A stretch of 64,000 nt of DNA from Chitinophagaceae bacterium (GTDB lineage Bacteria; Bacteroidota; Bacteroidia; Chitinophagales; REEL01): the NCBI GenBank assembly GCA_007695095.1, contig REEL01000118.1, positions 62,001 to 126,000 on the forward strand. The letters are read 5' to 3'. Below are positions 41,651 to 52,013 of the stretch, piece after piece. Positions within the stretch are counted from its first letter, which is position 1. Every line of letters starts with the position of its first letter. Below the pieces are notes generated by a model that did no database searches, was not told where the DNA came from, and saw nothing but the letters and a program-made list of their open reading frames with translations. The translations under genes and the position numbers were made by a program.

Positions 41651-42862
41651 TTATGTGGTATATACAGAATTGAAAAGTACGTAGTCTGTCGTTAAATCTG
41701 ATCCCCAGCCAATAGCTTCTCCCTCACCATAATCCATTTCTAAACGTACATTAATATGTGCTTCGCGAAGTAGTTTTTTCATATAATTTCGGTCAAACTC
41801 TAAAGGTTTTCCTCTTTCCAGCACTTTTACCAAACTACCACCGCCACCTAAATAGAGGTCTGCTCTTTTATAATTAAATTGTATTCCGGCATTACCACAT
41901 GCACAAATAATTCGTCCCCAGTTTGGGTCACGACCAAACATAGCAGCCTTTACAAGTGTGGAATCGGCAATAGCTTTCACTAATTTACGGGCATTGTCTT
42001 TGTTTTTTGCTCCACTAACTTTGTATTCTATAAATTTTGAAGAGCCCTCACCATCTGAAACAATCAATTTTGCTAGGTGAATCATCATTTCATTAAGTTT
42101 TTTCTCAAAGATTTTAAATTCTTGAGATTCCGGATCTTCAATTTTTTTGTTTTTTGCTAATCCGTTTGCCATCACTATCACCATATCATTAGTAGAGGTA
42201 TCTCCATCTACAGTTATCATGTTGAAAGAATTCTTTACTGAAGCTGAAACAGCTTTACTTAAAAGTTCTTTATCAATATTTACATCAGATACAATAAATG
42301 CCAACATAGTGGCCATATTCGGGTGTATCATCCCTGAACCTTTGGCAATGCCGGCTATATTTACAGTGATATTATCCAGTTTAAAATCCAGAAAACCTTC
42401 TTTTGCAAAAGTATCCGTTGTTAAAATAGCATTAGCAGCAAAAGAACCGGCTTTAGATTCATTTGATAGTTTCGGAATAATCTCTTTTATTCCTCCGGTA
42501 ATATCTTCTGTAGGGAAAGGCTCTCCAATAAGTCCTGTAGAGGCCACTATAACCATTTCCTTTTTTATGCCCAAAGCTTCAGCAGTAACTAATGCCATTG
42601 CCTCAGCGCCTTCTTTACCCTGTCTGCCGGTACATGCATTAGCATTGCCTGCATTACAAACAATTACCTGAGCCCTTTTATCTTTTAAATGACTTATTGA
42701 AAGTTTTACGGGTTCTGCCTGTACTTTGTTTAGTGTGAAAGTTCCAACAGCATTGCATGGAACATCAGAATAGATAATTGCCAAATCTCTTCTCATAGAT
42801 TTTACCCCGCTATGGGCTCCCCAACACTTGATTCCTCTTACATTTGTTAAATTCTGATTCAT
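41651..42862 (-). CDS. argJ: Ornithine acetyltransferase / N-acetylglutamate synthase ArgJ
   Basis: 403 aa precursor. The self-cleavage site is visible at MIHPNMATMLAF, with nucleophile T185, giving the alpha and beta chains. NTn motif NAGNANACTG and the C-terminal GYG-like segment support it. ArgJ recycles the acetyl group of N-acetylornithine, which makes the pathway cyclic. Last of argB-argD-argC-argJ, 2 nt after argC. Confidence 0.96.
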   Translation of the reverse strand: MNQNLTNVRGIKCWGAHSGVKSMRRDLAIIYSDVPCNAVGTFTLNKVQAEPVKLSISHLKDKRAQVIVCNAGNANACTGRQGKEGAEAMALVTAEALGIKKEMVIVASTGLIGEPFPTEDITGGIKEIIPKLSNESKAGSFAANAILTTDTFAKEGFLDFKLDNITVNIAGIAKGSGMIHPNMATMLAFIVSDVNIDKELLSKAVSASVKNSFNMITVDGDTSTNDMVIVMANGLAKNKKIEDPESQEFKIFEKKLNEMMIHLAKLIVSDGEGSSKFIEYKVSGAKNKDNARKLVKAIADSTLVKAAMFGRDPNWGRIICACGNAGIQFNYKRADLYLGGGGSLVKVLERGKPLEFDRNYMKKLLREAHINVRLEMDYGEGEAIGWGSDLTTDYVLFNSVYTT

Positions 42863-42864
42863 TT

Positions 42865-43902
42865 TTATGGTTTTAAAGCTATTTGATTTAAGCCTTTTGT
42901 TTCTTCTAATCCGTACATTATATTCATGTTATGAACAGCCTGACCTGAAGCACCTTTTACTAAATTATCTATTGCAGAAACGATGATAATATTACCGGTA
43001 CGCTCATCAGTTGTCAGGTAAATGTCACAAAAATTTGTACCTCTTACATCCTTTAATGAGGGAGGGTTTTCTCTCATGCGGATAAAGGGATCTTCTTTAT
43101 AGTGACTTTTGTACAAATCTTTTAAATTTTGTTCAGTTACCTTTTGAGCATTTTTAATATAACAACTTGTTAAAATACCTCTGTCTACCGGTAAAATATG
43201 TGGTGTAAACTGTAAATTAATATTTAAGTTAGTCAAATTTGATAAATGATATTCAATTTCAATAGTATGTCTGTGTTTTTTTAGACCGTAAGCTGCAAAA
43301 TTATCATTTACATTTGAAAAAAGTGTAGTTGCTGAGGGTTTTATTCCCGCACCTGTTGTTCCGGTTTTTGCATCTATAATTACCCCTTTTTCTTCACATA
43401 AATTATTTTTTAATAAAGGGTACAGGGCTAATAAACTGCCTGTTGGGAAACAACCCGGATTAGCTACGTAGTCAGCTTTTTGAATTACCTCCTTATATAA
43501 TTCGGGCAATCCGTAAACAAACCTTTCAAAACCCACCTCGTACTTATGCTCCATATTATACCAGGATTCAAATACTAATTTATTTTCTAATCGAAAATCT
43601 CCCGAAAAATCAATTATTTTAAAGGAACTGTTTCGAAATTTTTTAACATAGTCCATTGAAACGCCATGCGGTAATGCTAAAAAAGCTACATCAATATTCT
43701 GCTCATCAATATCATTAACACTGCACAAAGGCATGTCCAGCATGTTTGTAAACTGTGCATGTATATCTGAAAACTTTTTCCCACTGTGACTCTCTGAGGT
43801 GATTGCGACTATTTCTACATTCGGGTGAAATAATAATAATCGGGCCAATTCAGAGCCGGTATATCCTGTAGCTCCTATAATTGCAGCTTTTATTTTTTCC
43901 AT
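42865..43902 (-). CDS. argC: N-acetyl-gamma-glutamyl-phosphate reductase ArgC
   Basis: 345 aa. NADP-binding GATGYTGSELARLL at the N-terminus; catalytic Cys C151 in ANPGCFPTGS; GTTGAGIKPS; a conserved His in GLKKHRHTIEIE. It reduces acetylglutamyl phosphate to the semialdehyde. It lies between argD and argJ; the 57-nt gap to argD holds nothing recognisable. Confidence 0.96.
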   Translation of the reverse strand: MEKIKAAIIGATGYTGSELARLLLFHPNVEIVAITSESHSGKKFSDIHAQFTNMLDMPLCSVNDIDEQNIDVAFLALPHGVSMDYVKKFRNSSFKIIDFSGDFRLENKLVFESWYNMEHKYEVGFERFVYGLPELYKEVIQKADYVANPGCFPTGSLLALYPLLKNNLCEEKGVIIDAKTGTTGAGIKPSATTLFSNVNDNFAAYGLKKHRHTIEIEYHLSNLTNLNINLQFTPHILPVDRGILTSCYIKNAQKVTEQNLKDLYKSHYKEDPFIRMRENPPSLKDVRGTNFCDIYLTTDERTGNIIIVSAIDNLVKGASGQAVHNMNIMYGLEETKGLNQIALKP

Positions 43903-43959
43903 TTCTATAACTTTTTATTGATTTTTATTGAAAAAATTGAAATTAAAAATTTAAACTGA

Positions 43960-45159
43960 TTATTGGTATTTTTTTTCAGCTAATAGTTTTTCAATGGTAT
44001 TTACTATTTGGTGAATATCTTCATTAGAAATGTTTAGTGGAGGAACTAACCTAAGTACATTCCCGCTGGTTGCATTTGCAATAATACCTTCATGCAGTAA
44101 ATCGCTAATCAGTTCTTTTGTTTCGAAGGTAAATTCAACCCCTATCATAAGGCCGCGACCTCTTATTTCTTTGATTTCCGGGAATTGCTGTTGCATTTTT
44201 TTAAAAGAATCTGTTATTAGTTTTCCTTTTTCAGTGGCAGAATTTAGCAGTTTTTCTTTTTCAATAACCTCTAAAGTAGCTAATGCAGCACTACAAGCAA
44301 GTGGATTGCCACCAAAAGTTGTTCCGTGGTCGCCAAAATCTATTTCCGAGGCTACCTTTTCATTACATAAAAAAGCGCCAATCGGGAAACCGCCACCTAA
44401 ACCTTTGGCCAAAGTTATAATGTCCGGCTCAATCCCATACAAATCCTTAGCAAACATTTTTCCTGTCCGTCCAATACCACACTGGATTTCGTCAAAAATC
44501 AACAGTACATCATTCTCACTACAGAGCTTGTGAAGTTTTTGTAAATACTCTTTTTGCACCGGATGTATTCCACCCTCTCCCTGTATAGGCTCCAGTAATA
44601 CGGCTGCTGTTTCTTTCGTAATCGCTGTTTTTACAGCTTCAAAATCATTAAAGGGTACCATTCCAAAACCTTCAGGTATGGGTTCAAATCCTTTTTGATA
44701 TTGCTTTTTTCCGGTAGCTATGGTTGCTAATGTTCTGCCGTGAAATGAGTTTTGCATTGAAATAATATGACCGCCACGACCTTTATTATGCGCATATTTA
44801 CGGGCAATTTTTATGGCCCCTTCAACTGACTCTGCTCCACTATTAGTAAAAAACGCTCTGTCCATTCCCGATAAAGCAATTAACTTATCAGCCAGATTCA
44901 CCTGAGGCTCACTCACGAAAAAGTTTGAAATATGCATCAACTCTCCGGCTTGTTTTCTGATGGCTTCCACAACATGAGGGTGACAATGACCTACATTATT
45001 CACAGCTATTCCTGCCAGAGCATCAATATATTCTTTACCATTTACATCCCAAAGCCTGGAGCCAAGCCCTTTTTTAAATGCTAAAGGGTATCTTTTAAAA
45101 GTAGGTAAATAGTTTTTAACATCTCTTTCGGATATTTTTTTATTGTTATTTGTGTTCAT
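43960..45159 (-). CDS. argD: Acetylornithine aminotransferase ArgD
   Basis: 399 aa, class III PLP aminotransferase. NSGAESVEGAIKIARKY, the FHGRTLATIATG loop, IFDEIQCGIGRTG, and the Schiff-base K252 in TLAKGLGGGFPIGA. It converts N-acetylglutamate semialdehyde to N-acetylornithine. It follows argB by 6 nt. Confidence 0.95.
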   Translation of the reverse strand: MNTNNNKKISERDVKNYLPTFKRYPLAFKKGLGSRLWDVNGKEYIDALAGIAVNNVGHCHPHVVEAIRKQAGELMHISNFFVSEPQVNLADKLIALSGMDRAFFTNSGAESVEGAIKIARKYAHNKGRGGHIISMQNSFHGRTLATIATGKKQYQKGFEPIPEGFGMVPFNDFEAVKTAITKETAAVLLEPIQGEGGIHPVQKEYLQKLHKLCSENDVLLIFDEIQCGIGRTGKMFAKDLYGIEPDIITLAKGLGGGFPIGAFLCNEKVASEIDFGDHGTTFGGNPLACSAALATLEVIEKEKLLNSATEKGKLITDSFKKMQQQFPEIKEIRGRGLMIGVEFTFETKELISDLLHEGIIANATSGNVLRLVPPLNISNEDIHQIVNTIEKLLAEKKYQ

Positions 45160-45165
45160 TTGTGT

Positions 45166-45990
45166 TTAATTTAAAATACGGGTTCCGATAGATTTTTTTT
45201 CCAAAAACTTTTCTGAAAGCGCTGCCGGACGAGTACCATTTAATATACAGGCTTCTTTTGCACCGCTTTTAAGAGCAATGCTGCAGGACTCAATTTTTGG
45301 TATCATTCCTCCTTTAATTATACTACCGTATAAACCTTCTATTTCAGCTAAGTTAATTTCTTTAATGAGGCTTTCCGGTTTATCTAAAGATTCCATTAAT
45401 CCTTCAACATCTGTTAATACTACATAGTTTGTTGCTTTTAGTGCTCCGGCTAAATGGCCGGCAAACATGTCAGCATTAATATTATAATCAACACCATCTT
45501 CATCACTGGCTATGCAGGTTATAACCGGTAAATAGTTGTTTTTCAGCAGTAATGTTATCAAGTCGGTATTTATTATACTTACATCTCCTACCTGACCCAA
45601 ATCGATTTCTTCTTTCTTTCCGTCTACTTCTCTGATATGCATTCGTTTTTTGGCAATCACACTGGATCCGTCTTTACCGGACAGGCCTACCGCCTTAATC
45701 CCCGCTTTATTTAAAGTGTTGACCAGACTACTATTTACTTCACCTTTTAAAGCCATCTCAATATACTTTAAAGCCTCTTTAGTAGTTTTTCTGTGACCGT
45801 CTATAAATTCAGACTCAATAGCTGTTCTTTTTAGAATGTCTTCTATAAAAGGTCCTCCGCCGTGCACTAAAATAATTTCGAAGTTTTCATTTTGCAGTTG
45901 TGATATTTTAGCAATTATTTCACTCTTTAATTCCTCATTCAGCATAGCATTTCCGCCATATTTTATTAGTATTCTTTGTCTTTCAGCCAT
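45166..45990 (-). CDS. argB: N-acetylglutamate kinase ArgB
   Basis: 274 aa. Amino-acid kinase fold: IKYGGNAM, LVHGGGPFIEDILKR, FIDGHRKTT, KAVGLSGKDGS, LTDVEGLM. First gene of the arginine operon. The upstream region 45991-46379 holds no perfect TAnnTTTG box and no clear ARG-type dyad. Confidence 0.96.
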   Translation of the reverse strand: MAERQRILIKYGGNAMLNEELKSEIIAKISQLQNENFEIILVHGGGPFIEDILKRTAIESEFIDGHRKTTKEALKYIEMALKGEVNSSLVNTLNKAGIKAVGLSGKDGSSVIAKKRMHIREVDGKKEEIDLGQVGDVSIINTDLITLLLKNNYLPVITCIASDEDGVDYNINADMFAGHLAGALKATNYVVLTDVEGLMESLDKPESLIKEINLAEIEGLYGSIIKGGMIPKIESCSIALKSGAKEACILNGTRPAALSEKFLEKKSIGTRILN

Positions 45991-46379
45991 TTTGAAAAAT
46001 TGATTGTAATTGATATGAGCGAATAATAATAAATATTTTTAAATGAAACAAAGATTTACTGCTAATAAAATTAGAAAACTTTAGCTGTCATGAAGTATTC
46101 AAAAAAACAACATAGTGTTTGTTTAGTGTATAATTTTCTATATTTTTTATAAAGTAGACAGTTTAAAAATTCTTTTTTTACTGCTGTTAAAATAAGACAA
46201 GTTTTTCACATAATTATATCTAAAAACAGAAAAGTGCTGTAAATGAGTAAATTGTAACTTTTTAATCAAAAAAAAGTGATTACTTTAGAAGTTTGTAATG
46301 ATAGTTTCAAACAGTTTGGCACAAGGTTTGTTTATGATAGGAAAATATCTATTGTTAATTCCATTAAAAAAAATTGATT
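45991..46379. other. 389-nt gap between argB and the small helical protein
   Basis: AT-rich, no ORF of note. It should contain the divergent promoters of the arginine operon and of the 46380 gene, but no full -33/-7 pair is found. A TTTG at 46327-46330 could be part of the rightward one. Nothing else seen. Confidence 0.5.
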
Positions 46380-46571
46380 ATGTTAGATTCAATGATTAAA
46401 ATAAGGTTTAGTAAATTACAGTCTCGTTACATGGAAGTAAAGACTGAAGCAAAGAGATTGATGAAGGAAGGCGATATTAGCAATTACATCCAAAAATTAA
46501 GTGAAGCACAAAAGTTGCACAGACAGCTTGTTGAGACCTTCAATCAGGGTTCAAGATTAAGATTAGGGTAA
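46380..46571 (+). CDS. Small helical protein (DUF6435/Lacal_2735-like)
   Basis: 63 aa from ATG 46380 (a TTG two codons earlier is possible). It is charged and helical: LQSRYMEVKTEAKRLMKEGDI then YIQKLSEAQKLHRQLVE, two heptad-like helices. This resembles small Bacteroidota proteins of the Lacal_2735/DUF6435 type (L-x3-Y-x5-EA-x2-L pattern, GDI-x2-Y). Function unknown. The family call is tentative. Confidence 0.65.
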   Translation: MLDSMIKIRFSKLQSRYMEVKTEAKRLMKEGDISNYIQKLSEAQKLHRQLVETFNQGSRLRLG

Positions 46572-46585
46572 TTTGCCAAAGACGT

Positions 46586-47431
46586 TCAAGTTTTTGATGT
46601 TTGATTTTTCATCAAAAAGCCGGGTAAATCTATATTCTTTTCCTTAAGGGATTTAGCTATGTCTTTAAGCAAAATACTTTTTAAGCTTGCGGGAGACACC
46701 GGTGTTTTTCGAACATTTATCCATGCAAAAAACTTAATATTGTAAGTATTTGCTTCGATGGCATCAAAATGTACTTGAGGAGGCGGTAATTTCAACACTT
46801 CTTTTTGGTTTTCCAAAATTCCTCTAATTATTAGTACAATTTCATTGATGTTTTCAGTTGAATGAAAGCTTATCTGACTGTCAATTCTTATCAATCCGTC
46901 GCCCGCAAATTTTATTAGAGGATTCTTTACTATAGTAGCATTAGGTATGTAAATATCTTTCCCGTCAGCCGTTCTGATGTGGGTATATCTTAAAGAAAGA
47001 CCTCTTACCTTCCCTCTTAAACCCGCACTTTCAATAGTGTTTCCAATGTTAAAAGGTCGACTCCCGGCCAATAAAATTCCGGACAAAAAATTCTCAGCAA
47101 TATCCCGAAAGGCAAAGCCAACAATTATGGCTGTTAAACCGGCACCTGCTATTATTTTAGATGCAATTCCTGAAAAACCTAAAACATGGAAAGAGATAAA
47201 CAAACCTACAAAAACGAATACCCATCTTAAAACCTGGCCAACCAACTTTGCCGCTAAGGAGTCTTTAAAACGATTGGAAAACCTATTAACATAAATTCTT
47301 TTTAAAATCCCACCCAATACGTAGGCAAGTGCTAAAATCACAGCTGCGATAAATAATGCAGGTAATTTTTCTAAAAAAACCCGGTAATAGCTTAAAAGTA
47401 AGTCAAAGAGGTTGTTGAGTAGGTTTTGCAT
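46586..47431 (-). CDS. MscS-family mechanosensitive channel
   Basis: 281 aa. Three N-terminal membrane helices. The pore helix and following segment, KIIAGAGLTAIIVGFAFRDIAENFLSGILL, carry the Gly/Ala pattern of MscS TM3. The beta domain follows with RPFNIGNTIE, GKVRGLSLRYTHIRTADGKDIYIPNATI. It opens under membrane tension to release solutes. Minimal MscS length. Confidence 0.93.
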   Translation of the reverse strand: MQNLLNNLFDLLLSYYRVFLEKLPALFIAAVILALAYVLGGILKRIYVNRFSNRFKDSLAAKLVGQVLRWVFVFVGLFISFHVLGFSGIASKIIAGAGLTAIIVGFAFRDIAENFLSGILLAGSRPFNIGNTIESAGLRGKVRGLSLRYTHIRTADGKDIYIPNATIVKNPLIKFAGDGLIRIDSQISFHSTENINEIVLIIRGILENQKEVLKLPPPQVHFDAIEANTYNIKFFAWINVRKTPVSPASLKSILLKDIAKSLKEKNIDLPGFLMKNQTSKT

Positions 47432-47463
47432 AATAAATAAGCTTGTGAATGATGTTTTTAAGT

Positions 47464-48666
47464 TTAGCCTTTGACAAAATTTTCCAGATAATTATATCTG
47501 TTAGTAAGTTTTCCATTCACAGCAATTTCCGCTTTTTCTATTATTTCATTTTTCACACCATCGGTTAAAGCCGGTAATATTTTTTCAGACAGAACTTTTC
47601 CAAAAGACTCTGAGGCATCTCTTGGCAACTCGTTGGGAAGATTATCAACAGCCATTATATCAATACAGTCATCAAGATAGGGTTTCGTTTCTTTTTCCGA
47701 AAAAGGATTGTAACCATAAACAGGCTCGTCAATTGTGGATGACCTTATAGTTGCGGGTATTGATCCCTCAATGTCGCAGGTAATGTCTGCGATAACTTTT
47801 ATTGAAAAGTCCCGGTTACGCATATCTTCTTTAGTAAAAAATACAGGGGCTGAAGGATCCCAGTAAATTGCATTGATCATCAGGTCTGTTTTTTTTGTGT
47901 AAGGCAAAAAAGTAGATTTATAATCAGCAGGCTTACTATAGAAATCTTTCTCTTCAAGCATATTTTTTTGTTTATGCGTGTATAAATCAGAAACTGATAA
48001 AACAGCATACACCGCTTCATTCAGGGGCTTATTAAGAAAATCCTGAGGACTTATATTTTTTACTGAAAGAGATTTTAAGACTTCTTCGGCACCTTTTGCA
48101 ACTCTGCCGGTTCCCGTCAATGCAATCCTGATTGGAGGTATTTTTACGGATTTATAGTATTCAAAAAGCTTTTTTTCATCTTTAAAATTGCCAACTCTTG
48201 GGAGGTTAAATTTTTTCGTTTTTTTGCCAAATGCCATTAATCCGTTATGGGCCCCTACTATACCGGCAAAACGACCAAAAGCGATAACTCTTTCTCCATT
48301 ACTGTCTACCAAACATTCATAATCTATGAGCCTGATATTTTTTTCTATGACAGTTTGCAATAGTTTTCTGTTATAAGCTTGCTCTTTAATTGTGTGAGAA
48401 AAAAAAAGATAAGTTTTTTCGGCTATTAATTGTGCCGGAGGGACTTCTTTTATCCCTAATAAAATATCACAATCACTTAAATCTTCAACAATTTTTATCC
48501 CTTCTTTTCTATATTCGTTATCATGAAAACATCTTGTTTCAGAAGATTGAACCAGAATTTCTGTTTCAGGAAAATTTGAAATAAAACTTTTGCATTGCTT
48601 GGGTGTAAGAGCTACTCTACTGTCCTGTGGTATTTTCCCTTCTTTTAGAATTCCAATTTTTTTCAT
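47464..48666 (-). CDS. AlaDH/PNT-fold dehydrogenase, saccharopine dehydrogenase (lysine-forming) like
   Basis: 400 aa. N-terminal domain with GILKEGKIPQDSRVALTPKQC, GIKEVPPAQL, TYLFFSHTIKEQAYN; nucleotide-binding part with IALTGTGRVAKGAEEVL (glycine motif GTGRVAKG); then DLMINAIYWDPSAPVFF and DITCDIEGSIP. This layout fits Lys1/lysine-2-oxoglutarate reductase types of the alanine dehydrogenase superfamily more than true alanine dehydrogenase. The exact substrate is uncertain. Confidence 0.75.
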   Translation of the reverse strand: MKKIGILKEGKIPQDSRVALTPKQCKSFISNFPETEILVQSSETRCFHDNEYRKEGIKIVEDLSDCDILLGIKEVPPAQLIAEKTYLFFSHTIKEQAYNRKLLQTVIEKNIRLIDYECLVDSNGERVIAFGRFAGIVGAHNGLMAFGKKTKKFNLPRVGNFKDEKKLFEYYKSVKIPPIRIALTGTGRVAKGAEEVLKSLSVKNISPQDFLNKPLNEAVYAVLSVSDLYTHKQKNMLEEKDFYSKPADYKSTFLPYTKKTDLMINAIYWDPSAPVFFTKEDMRNRDFSIKVIADITCDIEGSIPATIRSSTIDEPVYGYNPFSEKETKPYLDDCIDIMAVDNLPNELPRDASESFGKVLSEKILPALTDGVKNEIIEKAEIAVNGKLTNRYNYLENFVKG

Positions 48667-48925
48667 TTTAAACCTTGTATTAATTTTAAAGTATCTTCAA
48701 AATTAATACAATTTAAAAACATGAGTTTCAAAAACTTCATAAACAAGTTGAATTGTGGTTTTGTAAAAAAATTCAAGTTTAAGGAAAAGAAGCTTAAAGA
48801 CAGTTTTTAGATTTTGAGAATAAGTTATTTCATTTACAATCATTTTTTTATACTTTCGTTTAGAATGCATACACAACTTAACACGTAAGCATTTTACCTT
48901 TCTATAAACATTAACCAGACATTAA

Positions 48926-51883
48926 ATGAAGATGCGAGTCATTTTGATTTTTTCAACTCTATTAACCTTAATATTATTTTCGAATAATTCATTTACAGTT
49001 AACAGACCGGATTTAGATACTCCGAGCAAACTGCTACAGGAAGAGCTTAAGAAAAAACTATGGGTTGATTCGGTATTGCAATCTATGACTATTGACGAAA
49101 AAATTGGTCAGTTGTTTATGGTTGCGGCATATTCTAACCGTGCTAAAAGTCATGAAGATGAAATTTTACATTTAATTGAAAATTACCACATTGGTGGTGT
49201 TTTATTTTTTCAGGGTGGTCCGGTGAGGCAGGCCAAGATGACAAATAATTTTCAAAAGAAGTCTAAATACCCTCTGATGATAGCCATAGATGGTGAGTGG
49301 GGTGTTAGTATGAGGCTTGACTCTACTATAGTTTTCCCGCGTCAACTTACTTTAGGTGCTATAAAAGATGAGGCAATTATCAGAGAGATGGGGAAAGAGA
49401 TTGCCAGACAGTGCCGACGATTAGGCATTCACATGAATCTGGCCCCGGTTGCGGATGTAAATAACAATCCGCTGAATCCGGTTATTAACGACAGATCTTT
49501 TGGAGAAGATAAATTTAATGTTGCCCTTAAGTCTCTGGCCTATATGTCAGGTATGCAAAATGAGGGTGTTTTAGCCTGTGCCAAGCATTTTCCGGGTCAT
49601 GGAGATACGGATAAGGATTCACACTATACACTGCCCGTAATCAGGCATAATATGTCACGTCTCAGGGAAATTGAGCTTTATCCATTTCAATTGCTTTCTA
49701 ATCATGGTATCGCCGGAATGATGAGTGCTCATATGCATATTCCTGCTATAGATTCAACACCCAATCTGGCTGTTTCTCTTTCAGAGAATGCATTGAAAGA
49801 TATTTTAAGGGATGAATTGGGTTACGAAGGTCTGATTATTTCAGATGCATTGAATATGAAAGGTGTAAGTGATTTTTTTAAACCCGGTGAACTGGATTTA
49901 AAAGCTTTTCAGGCAGGAAACGACATCTTGCTTTTTCCTGAAAATGTACCGGCAGCAGTAGAGAAATTTCACTTGGCATTAAAATCCGGGGAGATATCAG
50001 AATCAGATATTACAGAAAGTGTAGTAAGGATTTTAAAAGCAAAATACAATGCAGGACTGAATCAATACAGTCGTGTTGAAATAAATAATTTGGTTGAAGA
50101 TCTTAATACTGATGAAGCGAAATGGTTGAGAAGAAGTCTTTTTGAGCATGCCGTAACAACAGTTAGAAATGAAGACAATCTGTTGCCGGTAAGAAAACTG
50201 GACACTTTAAAAATTGCGAGTTTGTCTATAGGTGGTAAGTTGGAAAGTCCATATCAGAAGACGATTGATTTGTATTCAAAAGCTACACATTTTGCTATAG
50301 ATAAAAATGCTGTTCAGGCTCAATTTGACGGAGTTCTAAAAGAATTATCCGGGTATGATTTAGTATTGGTAAGTATGCAGTCAATGGGTCGTTTTTCCAG
50401 AAATAATTTTGGTATCAGTCAGAATAGCCTCCGCTTTTTAAATCAATTGAATGAAAAATCGCGTGTAATTTTATCTGTTTTTGGAAACCCTTACAGTTTG
50501 AAAAATTTTCAGTCAATTCCCAATATTCTGGTTTTTTATGAAGAAAATGAAGTCACACTTCATATAGCACCTCAGGTTATTTTCGGGGGTATCCCTTCCA
50601 CGGGCTTGCTTCCTGTCACAGCATCGTATGATTTTAAGGCCGGTACAGGAGTTCTTTTGGAAGAAAAAATTCGCTTAAAATATACAGAAGCTGAAGATTT
50701 AGGATTGCGAACTTCCGATTTTAAGAAAATTGACAAAATTGTGGAGGAAGCTATTAAAAACAAAGCAATGCCCGGCTGTCAGGTTTTATTGGCAAAAGAT
50801 GGTAAAGTCTTTTTTCATAAAGCTTATGGAAATCATACTTATGACGAAGGGTCAAAAGAAGTAGAAGTAAGTGATATTTATGATTTGGCGTCGATAACAA
50901 AAATTTCTGCTACCACACTGTCTCTAATGCATTTATATGATTTAGGACTTTTTACTTTGCAAAGTTCTCTCTCAGATTACCTTTCGGATTTGAATAATTC
51001 GAATTTAAAAAACTTAAATGTCCGTAAAATGCTTTTGCATGAAGCCGGTTTGAGAAGCTGGATTCCTTTTTATAAGAAAACATTACCGGATAAATTACAG
51101 GAGTATTATTGTAATGAGCAAATGGGATGTTTTACAATCCCTGTGGGTAATAATTTATATTTACGGAATGACTTTCCGGATACTATTTATAGTAACATCC
51201 ATACATCAGAATTATCCAGACGGCCGGAATACAGATATAGTGATTTAGGTTTTTATCTGTTTAAGGATGTGGTAGAGGAAATCAGTGGAATGACCTTTGA
51301 AGAATTTACTGAAAAGAATTTTTACCTGCCTATGGGGATGCATCGCACAGCATTTAAGCCACTCAGATATTTTGACTTGAATGAAATTGTGCCAACAGAA
51401 GTAAGTGCAGACTTCAGGGTGGGGCTCATTCATGGTAATGTGCATGATCAGGGAGCTGCAATGCTTGGTGGCGTAAGTGGTCATGCAGGAGTTTTTTCAC
51501 CGGCAAATGATTTGGCAATACTTATGCAAATGTTCTTAAATGGGGGACATTACGGTGGCGAAAGGTTTCTCAGTGAGGAAACTATAGAGTTTTTTACTTC
51601 TCGCCATAGCCGCAGTAATAGAAGAGGTTTGGGTTTTGATAAACCTGAAACATCGTCTTCCAACGGGCCAACAGCTAAATCAGCCTCTCCTTCAACTTTT
51701 GGTCATTCCGGTTTTACCGGCACCGGAGTTTGGGCTGACCCTGAATATGGCTTAAGCTATGTTTTTGTTTCTAACAGAATTCATCCATCGGCCACTAACC
51801 GAAAGTTAATTTCAGAAAATATCAGAACCAGAATTCATCAGGTTGCATATGATGCAATAAAAAATTCACAGAATGTACCATAA
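48926..51883 (+). CDS. GH3 beta-N-acetylglucosaminidase fused to a class C beta-lactamase-type serine hydrolase
   Basis: 985 aa. Signal peptide (1-24). GH3 domain (about 45-400) of NagZ type with KHFPGHGDTDKDSH (220-233, the catalytic His loop) and nucleophile D307 in IISDALNMKG. A GH3 C-domain-like part follows (about 400-585), then a serine beta-lactamase/PBP4*-like domain (about 590-980) with S656-x-x-K659 in SITK, YSD in YRYSDLGFYL in place of YxN, and HSGFTGTG as the third motif. It probably trims peptidoglycan fragments in the periplasm, removing GlcNAc and acting on the peptide or an ester. The fusion is recurrent in Bacteroidota. Confidence 0.93.
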   Translation: MKMRVILIFSTLLTLILFSNNSFTVNRPDLDTPSKLLQEELKKKLWVDSVLQSMTIDEKIGQLFMVAAYSNRAKSHEDEILHLIENYHIGGVLFFQGGPVRQAKMTNNFQKKSKYPLMIAIDGEWGVSMRLDSTIVFPRQLTLGAIKDEAIIREMGKEIARQCRRLGIHMNLAPVADVNNNPLNPVINDRSFGEDKFNVALKSLAYMSGMQNEGVLACAKHFPGHGDTDKDSHYTLPVIRHNMSRLREIELYPFQLLSNHGIAGMMSAHMHIPAIDSTPNLAVSLSENALKDILRDELGYEGLIISDALNMKGVSDFFKPGELDLKAFQAGNDILLFPENVPAAVEKFHLALKSGEISESDITESVVRILKAKYNAGLNQYSRVEINNLVEDLNTDEAKWLRRSLFEHAVTTVRNEDNLLPVRKLDTLKIASLSIGGKLESPYQKTIDLYSKATHFAIDKNAVQAQFDGVLKELSGYDLVLVSMQSMGRFSRNNFGISQNSLRFLNQLNEKSRVILSVFGNPYSLKNFQSIPNILVFYEENEVTLHIAPQVIFGGIPSTGLLPVTASYDFKAGTGVLLEEKIRLKYTEAEDLGLRTSDFKKIDKIVEEAIKNKAMPGCQVLLAKDGKVFFHKAYGNHTYDEGSKEVEVSDIYDLASITKISATTLSLMHLYDLGLFTLQSSLSDYLSDLNNSNLKNLNVRKMLLHEAGLRSWIPFYKKTLPDKLQEYYCNEQMGCFTIPVGNNLYLRNDFPDTIYSNIHTSELSRRPEYRYSDLGFYLFKDVVEEISGMTFEEFTEKNFYLPMGMHRTAFKPLRYFDLNEIVPTEVSADFRVGLIHGNVHDQGAAMLGGVSGHAGVFSPANDLAILMQMFLNGGHYGGERFLSEETIEFFTSRHSRSNRRGLGFDKPETSSSNGPTAKSASPSTFGHSGFTGTGVWADPEYGLSYVFVSNRIHPSATNRKLISENIRTRIHQVAYDAIKNSQNVP

Positions 51884-52013
51884 AAGCTAAGCTTAAATAA
51901 TGGTAAAAGGAAAAAAATTTAGACAAAAAGGTAGTTGAATTTGAGCCAATCTGAACACTTTAGTTTTCGTGCTGTTTAAATGTTTATCTTTACGTCTTTA
52001 CTAAAAAAAATAT

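Noticed and set aside
45991-46379. Arginine-repressor (ARG-box) or leader-peptide control upstream of argB
   Set aside because: No convincing dyad, Arg-codon run or terminator/antiterminator was found.
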